Notes: generated from the sequence alone by a model not told the origin. Shown: positions 1 to 7,767, numbered from the stretch's first letter. The stretch is 35,840 nucleotides of DNA from Lentimicrobiaceae bacterium (GCA_018001695.1 JAGNHN010000037.1:1-35840); one strand, 5' to 3'. Numbers and translations are program-made.

Positions 1-99
1 CACGTCTGGGATGATCAGTTTTTGCTGCAGTATAAACCGATTATCCCCGAAACAATCTTTGAACCCTATTCAGACCGTTACACATACTGTCACGAATAA
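1..99 (+). CDS. C-terminal fragment of an unidentified gene
   Basis: An open frame runs from the first base of the window to a TAA at 97-99 and encodes 32 residues ending YTYCHE. No start is visible, so this is the tail of a gene that begins upstream. The residues (for example WDDQF and PIIPETIFEPY) look like real protein rather than random translation, but I do not recognise the family. Base composition is more balanced than in the AT-rich stretch that follows. Confidence 0.45.
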   Translation, partial: HVWDDQFLLQYKPIIPETIFEPYSDRYTYCHE

Positions 100-342
100 A
101 CTCTGTGCTTTTTTGAGGAAGCCCTACAGTAAGGATAAGACTGACAATCTTTAACTGTTCAGAAATGCACTTATTGATCAATATCGATTATTCTCAAAAT
201 TCCATATCAAAATTGACAAAAACAATTAATTTTATTGTAGTTGGGATTTCAAAAGAGAAGATGCTAATAATATAATAGCATCAGGCAAGCATATTTGCTC
301 AGCAGGATATAATCAATTTAAATTCGTAAATGATTCACCATT

Positions 343-1278
343 ATGGATCTTCTAACACAAGAGAGCTCATTCATAAAGTTTGATGATGTGTATGAATCTG
401 AATGTATTATTAATACCGGTGATTTCGCTAGAAAAACATATTATGGTATTGAGCAAAACCCTCAATACTGTAGGTTTTGTAATAAGTGTTCGCCTTTAGT
501 TACCTTCCAAACCCAGGCTCACTTAATTCCAAAACTACTGGGCTCAAAGTATCTCCTAAGTTATTTTGAATGCGATAATTGCAATTCAGAATTCAAACAA
601 TATGACAGTGATCTGGCGAATTTCATCGGTGTATTACGAACGGTTACTGGGATATCAGGCAAATCTAGGGTGCCCAAATATAAGGATAGGGATCTAGTAA
701 TATATCAGTCAGGTGAAAAGGAGATAACATTTGTTTCTCCTGAGTTAACGAAGTCAATCCAAGAAGGTCATAAACAAATTATTATAAATGCAGTTAAACC
801 TAGTTTTAGGCCCATTAATGTATATAAATGCTTACTAAAGATGGGATTAAGCATTATTGCACATAATGAAGCTGAGAATTTTAGATCAGCATATGAGTTC
901 TTGTTGTCTAATAAAAACCAGAACTCAGAGGGAATACAAGTTTCAATGAATATACTTCAAGTATTTGTGCCAGGTCCTAGTTCGTTGAAATCACCAGTGC
1001 TTCATCTTTGGAGAAGAAAAGATAATAGGCTGGAATATCCTGAAAAAGTAGTCGTCTTACATGTAAAGAATTTAAAGTTTGGGTTTTATCTACCACTAAG
1101 TATAAATGACATGCATTTAGTAGGCAAAGAACTTAAAATGCCAATACTACAATTGGTTATGACAAAGGAATATATTGATAAATATGGCGGTCCAATATAT
1201 AAAATCGTCAATCTCGCTGAGAACAAGGTAATACAAGGAAAAGACGATATCCTTATTCTAAAACAGTATGATACATAG
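343..1278 (+). CDS. HNH endonuclease-like protein (HNH_5 type)
   Basis: This 311-residue protein has a zinc-ribbon-like HNH layout near the N-terminus. C43 and C46 (CRFC) are followed by AHLIPKLLG at 59-67 and by C77 and C80-N81 (CDNCN). The spacing and the H-I-P-x-x-L-G core match my recollection of HNH_5 nucleases, in which the first histidine is usually preceded by Glu; here it is Ala59. The remaining 220 residues have no motif I recognise. The gene is clearly richer in A and T than the rest of the window and stands alone about 220 bases upstream of the type I operon, which suggests horizontal acquisition into a defence island. Nuclease activity is inferred from the motif only; a structural zinc domain is possible. 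Confidence 0.55.
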   Translation: MDLLTQESSFIKFDDVYESECIINTGDFARKTYYGIEQNPQYCRFCNKCSPLVTFQTQAHLIPKLLGSKYLLSYFECDNCNSEFKQYDSDLANFIGVLRTVTGISGKSRVPKYKDRDLVIYQSGEKEITFVSPELTKSIQEGHKQIIINAVKPSFRPINVYKCLLKMGLSIIAHNEAENFRSAYEFLLSNKNQNSEGIQVSMNILQVFVPGPSSLKSPVLHLWRRKDNRLEYPEKVVVLHVKNLKFGFYLPLSINDMHLVGKELKMPILQLVMTKEYIDKYGGPIYKIVNLAENKVIQGKDDILILKQYDT

Positions 1279-1495
1279 GGATATATCACCAAAAACGCGT
1301 ATTTCGCATAGGTCAGATTGTAATCCGTACTTTAAGAATTAATAAAAGTACTTAGAAGTTAGGTGCAGGTATGTATATTATAGCAAAGGAAGTATGACAC
1401 AATTCAGATTAATTTTATTGGGTTTTATGAAACCTTCTCCAGCTTAAATGGGAATGAAATATTTTTAACTTTACCCATTCGACATATGTGTCTCC

Positions 1496-4318
1496 ATGAG
1501 CAACCAAAGCCCGGAACAATTAGCAAGAGATAATATCGATAATCAACTAATTGCATGTGGTTGGATTATACAGGATAAATCCAGAATAAACCTGAATGCA
1601 GGTATTGGTGTAGCTGTACGTGAATACCAAACCGATGTTGGCCCGGCCGATTATGTGCTGTTTGTGGATGGTAAACCTGCCGGGGTTATTGAAGCGAAGC
1701 GTGAAGAAGAAGGCCATAAACTCACATATCATGAAGACCAGGCGGAAGATTATGCTAGCGCAAAGCTCAAATACCTGAAAAATGAGAGATTGACTTTTGT
1801 CTATTTAAGTACAGGTGCAGTAACTGCCATTACCGACTTCAGGGATCTCAAGCCAAGAGGCAGGATTGTATTCACCTTTCACCGTCCTGAGACTTTAAGA
1901 AACTGGTTAAAGAAGACCAAATCACTCCGCACCGCATTGCATGACCTAGACAGTTTGCCCACAAAAGGCCTGCGTGACTGCCAGATCAATGCCATCAATA
2001 ACCTTGAAAAATCATTCAAGCAAAACAAGCCCAGGGCACTAATACAGATGGCCACTGGTTCAGGAAAAACTTATACAGCCATCACGTCGGTCTATCGCCT
2101 GCTTAAACTCAAAGATGACAATGGTAACAATGTGGTGAACCGTATCCTGTTCCTTGTGGACACCAAGAACCTGGGTGAACAGGCTGAACAGGAGTTCATG
2201 AGTTACCTGCCTAATGACGATAACCGTAAGTTCACGGAGTTGTATGGGGTTCACAGGTTAAAATCAAAATATATTCCTGACGATAACCATGTTTACATCA
2301 GCACCATCCAGCGTTTGTATGCCGTGCTGAAGGGACAGGATCTTGACGAAAGCGCAGAAGAAGATAACCCGCACGAAAAATGGCAGCCCAAAGAAGTTCC
2401 CCCGGTTGAATACAATGCGAATCTGCCCGTTGAGTTTTTCGATTTCATCGTGATTGATGAGTGCCACCGCAGTATTTATAACCTGTGGATGCAGGTGTTG
2501 GATTACTTCGATGCTTTCCAGGTTGGTTTGACCGCGACACCCGATGCCAGGACTTTTGCCTATTTCCAACAAAACATGGTGTCGGAATATTCGCATGAAA
2601 TGGCCGTGGCTGATGGAGTGAATGTAGGCTATGATGTGTATTTGATTGAAACCAAAATCACCCAGCAAGGCGGAACACTATGGAAAGGGGCATACATTGA
2701 AACACGGGAAAAGCTTTCCCGAAAAAAGCGCCTGGAATTGCAGGATGAGGATGAGGTGTATTCAGCACAGCAGCTTGATAAGGATATTGTGAACCCCAAT
2801 CAGATAAGAACCATTATCCGAACCTTCAGGGATTATATGCCCGAAATGTTTCCAGACCGCTTCGACCAACATGGCACTTTTGAGGTTCCTAAAACTTTGA
2901 TTTTTGCCAAAACAGATAGCCATGCCGATGATATCATTCAGATTGTAAGGGAAGAGTTTAACGAGGAAAACCGCTTCTGCAAAAAAGTAACCTACAAAGC
3001 CACCGAAGACCCCAAATCAGTGCTGGCTCAGTTCCGCAACGACTATTATCCCCGCATAGCGGTAACCGTGGATATGATAGCCACCGGAACCGATGTGAAA
3101 CCCCTGGAATGTTTGCTCTTTATGCGGGATGTAAAAAGCCGCAATTACTTTGAGCAAATGAAAGGCCGTGGAACAAGGGTCATAAAATACGACGACCTGA
3201 AAAAAGTATCTCCCTGTGCCAGGATCACCAAGGACCATTTCGTGATTGTGGATGCCATTGGTGTGACCAAAAGCCTGAAAACCGACAGCCGTCCGCTGGA
3301 GAAAAAGCCCGGAGTGCCGTTGAAAGGTTTGCTGGAAGCCATTGCTGTTGGCGCAAGGGATGAGGACTTATTTACTTCACTGGCTAACCGTTTGACCCGT
3401 CTGGATAAACAGATCACCGAAAAAGAGAAAAAACAGTTTCAGGAAAAAACGGGTGGCACTACCCTTGTTCAGGTAGTAAAGGATTTGCTGAACGCATATA
3501 ATCCTGATACATTAGAAGCCATTGAGGAAACAGTGAAGGAAGAAAAACGTGGCGAAGCTCCCGTTGCCATTGAAGCGACCATAAAACAGCAGGTGGAGGA
3601 ATTACGAAACCAGGCAGCTAAAGTATTTACCGGCGAACTCAACGAGTTTATTGAAAATGTGCGAAGGGCACACGAACAGAAGATTGACCTGATCAACCCC
3701 GATGAGCTGCTCAACAAAGGCTGGGACAAGGAAAACACCCTCAAGGCTGAAGAAACCGTGGCTGCTTTTAAAATCTGGATTGAAAGCCACAAAGATGAAC
3801 TTATTGCCCTTCAGGTTTTTTACGGGCAGCCCTACCGCAGGCGTGAACTTACCTTCAGGATGATAAAAGAGCTTGCCGAAAAGATTGTGCAGGACAAACC
3901 CATGATTTCCCCCTTGAACGTGTGGCGGGCATATGAGCAACTGGATGCTTCGACCCTTCGACAGGCTCAGGGCTCAGCACCCATAGGAAGCCCCAAAAAC
4001 GAAATGGTGGCTTTGGTTGCCCTTATCCGCAGGGTAGCTGGTATTGATACAGTGTTGACCCCATACGATAAAACCATTGATCGTAACTTCCAGCAATGGT
4101 TGTTTAAAAAGCAGGCTGGAACGCTTAAGTTTACCAAAGAACAGATGGACTGGCTGTACATGCTCAAAGAGCAGATTGCCACTTCTGTGCATGTGGAGGC
4201 TGAAGACCTAGATTACACTCCTTTTGATGCCAAAGGAGGACGGGGCAAAATGTGGCAACTCTTTGGCGATCAAATGGAAATGATTATTAACGAACTCAAT
4301 GAGGCATTGGCGGCGTGA
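1496..4318 (+). CDS. hsdR: Type I restriction enzyme R subunit
   Basis: The protein is the motor and nuclease subunit of a type I restriction complex, which translocates DNA and cuts at a distance. In the 940 residues I see an N-terminal nuclease domain with D52 and E66-A-K68 (PD-(D/E)xK pattern), a superfamily 2 helicase with Walker A ATGSGKT at 186-192, DECH at 321-324 and LTATP at 345-349, and a later QMKGRGTR motif. The C-terminal part resembles the EcoEI-type HsdR C-terminus. Two points are odd. Residues 818-828 (ASTLRQAQGSA) are encoded by a palindromic repeat that appears to have entered the frame. The last 11 codons recur twice further downstream. The stop TGA overlaps the next ATG by one base. 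It heads the operon; I found no convincing promoter in 1279-1495. Confidence 0.95.
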   Translation: MSNQSPEQLARDNIDNQLIACGWIIQDKSRINLNAGIGVAVREYQTDVGPADYVLFVDGKPAGVIEAKREEEGHKLTYHEDQAEDYASAKLKYLKNERLTFVYLSTGAVTAITDFRDLKPRGRIVFTFHRPETLRNWLKKTKSLRTALHDLDSLPTKGLRDCQINAINNLEKSFKQNKPRALIQMATGSGKTYTAITSVYRLLKLKDDNGNNVVNRILFLVDTKNLGEQAEQEFMSYLPNDDNRKFTELYGVHRLKSKYIPDDNHVYISTIQRLYAVLKGQDLDESAEEDNPHEKWQPKEVPPVEYNANLPVEFFDFIVIDECHRSIYNLWMQVLDYFDAFQVGLTATPDARTFAYFQQNMVSEYSHEMAVADGVNVGYDVYLIETKITQQGGTLWKGAYIETREKLSRKKRLELQDEDEVYSAQQLDKDIVNPNQIRTIIRTFRDYMPEMFPDRFDQHGTFEVPKTLIFAKTDSHADDIIQIVREEFNEENRFCKKVTYKATEDPKSVLAQFRNDYYPRIAVTVDMIATGTDVKPLECLLFMRDVKSRNYFEQMKGRGTRVIKYDDLKKVSPCARITKDHFVIVDAIGVTKSLKTDSRPLEKKPGVPLKGLLEAIAVGARDEDLFTSLANRLTRLDKQITEKEKKQFQEKTGGTTLVQVVKDLLNAYNPDTLEAIEETVKEEKRGEAPVAIEATIKQQVEELRNQAAKVFTGELNEFIENVRRAHEQKIDLINPDELLNKGWDKENTLKAEETVAAFKIWIESHKDELIALQVFYGQPYRRRELTFRMIKELAEKIVQDKPMISPLNVWRAYEQLDASTLRQAQGSAPIGSPKNEMVALVALIRRVAGIDTVLTPYDKTIDRNFQQWLFKKQAGTLKFTKEQMDWLYMLKEQIATSVHVEAEDLDYTPFDAKGGRGKMWQLFGDQMEMIINELNEALAA
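3947..3978. repeat. REP-like palindromic element inside hsdR
   Basis: The stretch has a nested palindromic layout. An inner core TTCGA-cagg-CTCA (3957-3969) lies between CCCT (3954-3957) and AGGG (3969-3972). An outer TTCGA (3949-3953) and CTCA (3973-3976) lie between GC and GC. The same TTCGA-N4-CTCA core recurs at 4647-4722 outside genes. Read in the hsdR frame it gives STLRQAQGS. LRQAQG-like peptides are, to my knowledge, a typical translated signature of dispersed repeats in several phyla. The reading frame stays open across it. Confidence 0.6.
4283..4318 (+). repeat. hsdR 3'-end repeat, copy 1 (genuine hsdR terminus)
   Basis: These are the last codons of hsdR, encoding IINELNEALAA and TGA, with the stop overlapping the following ATG. 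Two related copies occur at 4725-4757 and 6375-6410. Counted by eye, copies 1 and 3 agree at 30 of 36 positions, and copies 1 and 2 at 26 of 33. Confidence 0.8.
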
Positions 4319-4608
4319 TGAAAGGTTGGATGTACATATTAGAGTGTGCTGATGGCAGTTACTATACCGGTAGTACAAATGAATTATCTTTAAGATTGGC
4401 ACAGCATCAAGCCGGCGTAGGAGCCAATCATACCAAAAAGCGATTACCTGTGAAGTTGGTGTATTTTGAAGAATTCCAAAGAATTGATGAAGCATTTCAC
4501 CGCGAAAAACAAGTTCAGGGCTGGAGCAGAAAAAAGAAAGAAGCTTTAATTCAATCAAGACACGAAAGTCTGCCAGCTTTATCAATTGCGTATAGGGATT
4601 TAAAATGA
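4318..4608 (+). CDS. GIY-YIG nuclease-domain protein
   Basis: This small protein (96 residues from the ATG at 4318) consists almost entirely of a GIY-YIG domain of the UPF0213/YhbQ type. It shows MYILEC at 5-10, YYTGST at 15-20, R26 followed by H30, T39-KKR-LPVKLVYFE, and E63 in the HREKQVQGW segment, where the family keeps its catalytic Glu. A GTG three bases upstream (4315) is also possible, but the ATG overlapping the hsdR stop (TGATG) is the better start. It lies between hsdR and tcmP and is followed by palindromic repeats and a partial copy of the hsdR 3' end. Similar stand-alone proteins have been linked to DNA repair; a role in this RM operon is unproven. Confidence 0.85.
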   Translation: MKGWMYILECADGSYYTGSTNELSLRLAQHQAGVGANHTKKRLPVKLVYFEEFQRIDEAFHREKQVQGWSRKKKEALIQSRHESLPALSIAYRDLK

Positions 4609-4646
4609 GAAATCTGAGATTATTTTCGGTGTCATTTAGAATATCA

Positions 4647-4722
4647 CTGGTGCCTTCGAGAACCTCAGGCACCAGGCCGGTGGTTGAGGCTCTCGCGGTG
4701 GTTGAGGCTCTCGAAACCACCG
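4647..4722. repeat. Cluster of TTCGA-N4-CTCA palindromic elements
   Basis: Two palindromes lie side by side between the GIY-YIG gene and tcmP. The first has arms CTGGTGCC (4647-4654) and GGCACCAG (4668-4675) around TTCGAgaacCTCA. In the second, an 18-base unit cggtggttgaggctctcg is directly repeated without error (4678-4695 and 4696-4713), and the second unit pairs with AACCACCG (4715-4722). Read on the other strand its core is TTCGAgagcCTCA. The conserved core with variable complementary arms is the pattern of REP-like dispersed elements. No T-tract follows, so these are not obvious terminators. Confidence 0.65.
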
Positions 4723-4724
4723 CT

Positions 4725-4757
4725 ATTAACGTACTAAATGAATCCTTGGCAGCGTAA
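4725..4757 (+). repeat. hsdR 3'-end repeat, copy 2
   Basis: This untranslated remnant encodes INVLNESLAA and TAA, matching the end of hsdR (IINELNEALAA) codon for codon. It begins directly after the palindromic cluster and ends exactly at the tcmP start, with the TAA overlapping the tcmP ATG by one base as at the real hsdR junction. Confidence 0.75.
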
Positions 4758-5665
4758 TGGAAAATGGTCTTCAAAATATGGCAAATGAACCTCCATCATC
4801 ATGGGGTGGTGATTGGACAGACAGAAAACTTGAAGCTTTTGCAAAGTACATTTCTGCTTATCTGACAATCATGAAACACTATCCGTATTGGAAGACCATT
4901 TATTTCGATGGTTTTGCCGGCAGTGGGGACCGACAAAAGAAACAATGCTTTTCACCCCTTTACAAACAATTATTTAGTGATGATGATGAAAATGAAGGAT
5001 ACAAAGGAGCAGCCGAAAGGGTATTGACATTGCCCGGCAGTAATCATTTTGATTTCTATTATTTTATTGATAAGGATCAGGCATCACTTAACAAGTTAGA
5101 AAACAAGATATCTACATTACAGCTAAGGAATGAAGGCACTATCCAATACAAAGTGGGAGATTGCAATATTTATCTGAATGAATTGGCAGTTGCCATGAAA
5201 AGCAAGCCAAAATTTTATGTAGCACTGGTCATGCTTGACCCCTTCGGAATGCAGATAAACTGGAGTTCCATAGCTCAGTTGGCTGATACCAGGACGGATA
5301 TTTGGATTTTGGTACCAACCGGTGTTATTGTAAACAGATTACTTGACAAAAATGCCAACTTGAAACACACATTTAAACTGCAATCGTTTTTTGGCCTTGA
5401 AGAAGAACATATCAGGAAGTACTTTTACACCGCCGAAACAGTAAACACTCTTTTTGGAGAGCGTGAATTAATCCGTAAGGTTGAGAAGCCAATTGGAAAA
5501 ATTGCCGAACTTTATATAAGACAATTAAAAGCTATTTGGAAACATGTGACAGAAAAACCTTTGATTTTAAAAAACAATAAGGGTGTGCCTTTATTTCATT
5601 TCGTCTTTGCTTCAAACAATGAAAACGCGGTAAAAATTGCCTCACAAATTATCCAAAGAACTTAG
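4757..5665 (+). CDS. tcmP: Three-Cys-motif partner protein (TcmP-like)
   Basis: This 302-residue protein matches the TcmP family, which is normally encoded beside a DUF5131 (Gp37/Gp68) protein, as here. Visible marks are WTDRKLEAFAKYI near 20-32, a glycine-rich YFDGFAGSG at 49-57 that resembles a nucleotide- or SAM-binding loop, FIDKD at 103-107, and LDPFG at 160-164 in the place of a methyltransferase motif IV. A Rossmann methyltransferase-like fold is an inference from these motifs. The biochemical role of the family is, as far as I know, not established. The ATG at 4757 overlaps the stop of an hsdR-tail remnant; an internal Met8 (4778) is an alternative start. Two bases separate it from the next gene, so the pair is probably co-translated. 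Confidence 0.8.
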   Translation: MENGLQNMANEPPSSWGGDWTDRKLEAFAKYISAYLTIMKHYPYWKTIYFDGFAGSGDRQKKQCFSPLYKQLFSDDDENEGYKGAAERVLTLPGSNHFDFYYFIDKDQASLNKLENKISTLQLRNEGTIQYKVGDCNIYLNELAVAMKSKPKFYVALVMLDPFGMQINWSSIAQLADTRTDIWILVPTGVIVNRLLDKNANLKHTFKLQSFFGLEEEHIRKYFYTAETVNTLFGERELIRKVEKPIGKIAELYIRQLKAIWKHVTEKPLILKNNKGVPLFHFVFASNNENAVKIASQIIQRT

Positions 5666-5667
5666 AA

Positions 5668-6390
5668 ATGGCTACAACAAAAATAGAATGGACTGAAAGC
5701 ACATGGAACCCGATAACCGGTTGTACAAAAATATCTACAGGTTGCAAGTTTTGCTATGCCGAAGTTATGACGAGAAGGCTCAAGGCAATGGGACAGGAAA
5801 AATACCGCAATGGTTTTGAACTTACATTGCACCCAGAAACACTACAAGAACCGTATTCATGGAAGAAACCAAAAATGATTTTTGTTAATTCCATGAGCGA
5901 CCTCTTTCATAAAGATGTGCCGATTGATTATATCCAAAAGGTTTTCAGAGTTATTAAGGATAATCCACAACATGTTTTTCAGGTATTAACAAAAAGAGCA
6001 GATGTTTTAAGATATTACGACAGTGAGAACTGGCTTGAATGGCCTCACAATTTATGGATGGGCGTAACGGTTGAAAACAACAATTTTATACATCGTATTG
6101 ATAATTTGAGGAATACCGGTGCAAGAGTTAAATTCCTTTCCTGCGAACCCTTGTTAAGTCCATTAGAAAACATGGATTTGAAGGCTATTGACTGGGTAAT
6201 AGTTGGTGGTGAAAGCGGCAGAACCCCAAGACCCTTGAAAGAAGAATGGGTTGTTGATATAAAAGAGCAATGCCAAAGGGCAAATGTTGCATTTTACTTT
6301 AAGCAGTGGGGCGGAACCAATAAAAAGAAAAGCGGCAGGCTGCTAGATGGTAAAAGGTACGATAAGATGCCGGAATTATTGACCAACTAA
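5668..6390 (+). CDS. DUF5131 / phage Gp37-Gp68 family three-Cys protein
   Basis: The 240-residue protein begins with the family signature WNPITGC and has three cysteines, C19, C26 and C29 (C-x6-C-x2-C), with the last directly before YAE. Other family marks are VNSMSDLFH at 73-81, VLTKR at 106-110, LSCEPLL at 157-163, GGESG at 180-184 and FKQWGG at 211-216. The cysteine triplet and the GGE motif recall radical-SAM proteins, although the spacing is not the canonical C-x3-C-x2-C; an iron-sulfur cluster is an inference. It forms a cassette with tcmP. Its last four residues and its stop come from an out-of-frame copy of the hsdR 3' end, which places the original module boundary near 6375. Confidence 0.85.
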   Translation: MATTKIEWTESTWNPITGCTKISTGCKFCYAEVMTRRLKAMGQEKYRNGFELTLHPETLQEPYSWKKPKMIFVNSMSDLFHKDVPIDYIQKVFRVIKDNPQHVFQVLTKRADVLRYYDSENWLEWPHNLWMGVTVENNNFIHRIDNLRNTGARVKFLSCEPLLSPLENMDLKAIDWVIVGGESGRTPRPLKEEWVVDIKEQCQRANVAFYFKQWGGTNKKKSGRLLDGKRYDKMPELLTN

Positions 6391-6410
6391 ATGAGGCGTT
6401 GGCAGCGTAA
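6375..6410 (+). repeat. hsdR 3'-end repeat, copy 3
   Basis: In its own frame this segment encodes IIDQLNEALAA and TAA, a good HsdR C-terminus. It overlaps the end of the DUF5131 gene in a different frame, and its TAA overlaps the hsdS ATG by one base. It is probably the original hsdR-hsdS junction, or one brought in with the cargo. Confidence 0.8.
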
Positions 6411-7762
6411 TGAGTGATATTTTTATTGATTTTGAGAAAACACCTAATGGATGGCTATTAAGCTCGATAGATGATTTTGCCAATGTTATCATGGGGCAAT
6501 CTCCACCATCTGAGACATACAATGAAGATGAAATCGGACTTCCTTTTTTCCAAGGCAAAGCAGAGTTTACAGAATTACACCCAATAGTAAGAAAATGGTG
6601 TGATTCTCCAAACAAAATTGCCGAACCTTATGATATATTATTGTCGGTTAGGGCTCCAGTTGGTGCTACAAACATTGCAAACGTAAAGTGTTGCATCGGT
6701 AGAGGTTTAGCAGCAATCAGATATCCCCAATGCAATAGATTTCTTTTTTACTTTTTCAGATTAATTGAAAAGAAACTTGATGAAAAAGGAACTGGAACAA
6801 CCTTTAGGGCGATTTCAGGTGATGTGATTAAAAATGCAAAGATTTTTCTCCCCCCCCTCCCCGAGCAGCACCGCATCGTAGCCAAAATAGAGGAGTTGTT
6901 CAGCAGTTTGGATAAAGGCATAGAGAGCCTGAAAACGGCACGGCAGCAACTCAAAGTCTATCGCCAGGCGGTGTTGAAATGGGCGTTTGAGGGGAAGCTG
7001 ACCAATAAGGATGTGAAAGATGGGGAGTTGCCGGCGGGGTGGGTGTCGAAACGAGTTAATGAAATCGCTTTTGTTAATCCAAAGCTGCCATTTGAAAATA
7101 TTTCAAATGACTTGGAGGTTTCTTTCCTTCCAATGAAACTTGTTGAAGAGGTTATCAATAAAATTAATCTAATTGAAATCAGAAAATATGGAGAAGTAAA
7201 AAAAGGCTTTACTCCAATGACAGACGGTGATGTGATTTTTGCTAAAATTACTCCTTGTATGGAGAATGGCAAGATTGCCATAGTTCATTCACTAAAAAAT
7301 CATATTGCATTTGGCTCCACAGAGTTTCATGTATTCAGATGTAAGGATGGCATTCTTAATTCATACTTATTTCATTTTCTTGTGCAGGAAAGTACTCGCC
7401 AAGAAGCAGAAAGAAATATGACTGGAGCTGTTGGACAAAGGCGTGTTCCCAAAAAATTTCTGGAAGAGTTAGTTATTCCAATTCCCCCGACTCTTGATGA
7501 ACAACACCTCATCGCCTCTGAAATCGAATCCCGCCTTTCAGTTTGCGACAAGATTGAAGAAAGCATCAGCACCGCCCTGCAACAATCCGAAGCCCTGCGG
7601 CAAAGCATTTTGAAAAAAGCATTTGAAGGTAAGCTGGTACCGCAAAACCCAGGGGATGAGCCGGCAAGTATGTTGTTGGAGAGGATAAGGGTGGAGAGGG
7701 AGACTATTTTGAAAACAACAAAGAGAACATCAAAACAGCGTAGAAATAAACAATTAAAATAG
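6410..7762 (+). CDS. hsdS: Type I RM specificity subunit S
   Basis: HsdS recognises the two halves of the target site and directs both methylation and cleavage. The 450 residues show the usual two target-recognition domains separated by conserved helical spacers. The central one contains LPPLPEQHRIVAKIEELF (about 146-163) and ends in KWAFEGKL. The C-terminal one contains DEQHLIASEIESRL and KKAFEGKLVPQNPGDEPA. The recognition domains are AT-rich while the spacer segments are richer in G and C, the usual mosaic of hsdS alleles. A run of eight C (6850-6857) at the domain boundary could slip. Translation starts at the ATG overlapping an hsdR-tail stop. Confidence 0.93.
   Translation: MSDIFIDFEKTPNGWLLSSIDDFANVIMGQSPPSETYNEDEIGLPFFQGKAEFTELHPIVRKWCDSPNKIAEPYDILLSVRAPVGATNIANVKCCIGRGLAAIRYPQCNRFLFYFFRLIEKKLDEKGTGTTFRAISGDVIKNAKIFLPPLPEQHRIVAKIEELFSSLDKGIESLKTARQQLKVYRQAVLKWAFEGKLTNKDVKDGELPAGWVSKRVNEIAFVNPKLPFENISNDLEVSFLPMKLVEEVINKINLIEIRKYGEVKKGFTPMTDGDVIFAKITPCMENGKIAIVHSLKNHIAFGSTEFHVFRCKDGILNSYLFHFLVQESTRQEAERNMTGAVGQRRVPKKFLEELVIPIPPTLDEQHLIASEIESRLSVCDKIEESISTALQQSEALRQSILKKAFEGKLVPQNPGDEPASMLLERIRVERETILKTTKRTSKQRRNKQLK
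6850..6857 (+). repeat. C8 homopolymer tract in hsdS
   Basis: Eight consecutive C residues, then T and four more C, encode the LPPLP segment at the junction of the first recognition domain and the central conserved region. Gain or loss of one C would shift the frame and remove the second recognition domain. Confidence 0.6.
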
Positions 7763-7767
7763 CTAAA

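Noticed and set aside
4208-4774. Open frame of 188 codons on the - strand across the GIY-YIG gene and its repeats
   Set aside because: It overlaps hsdR, the whole GIY-YIG gene and the palindromic cluster on the opposite strand. The product is a translation of repeats and antisense sequence.
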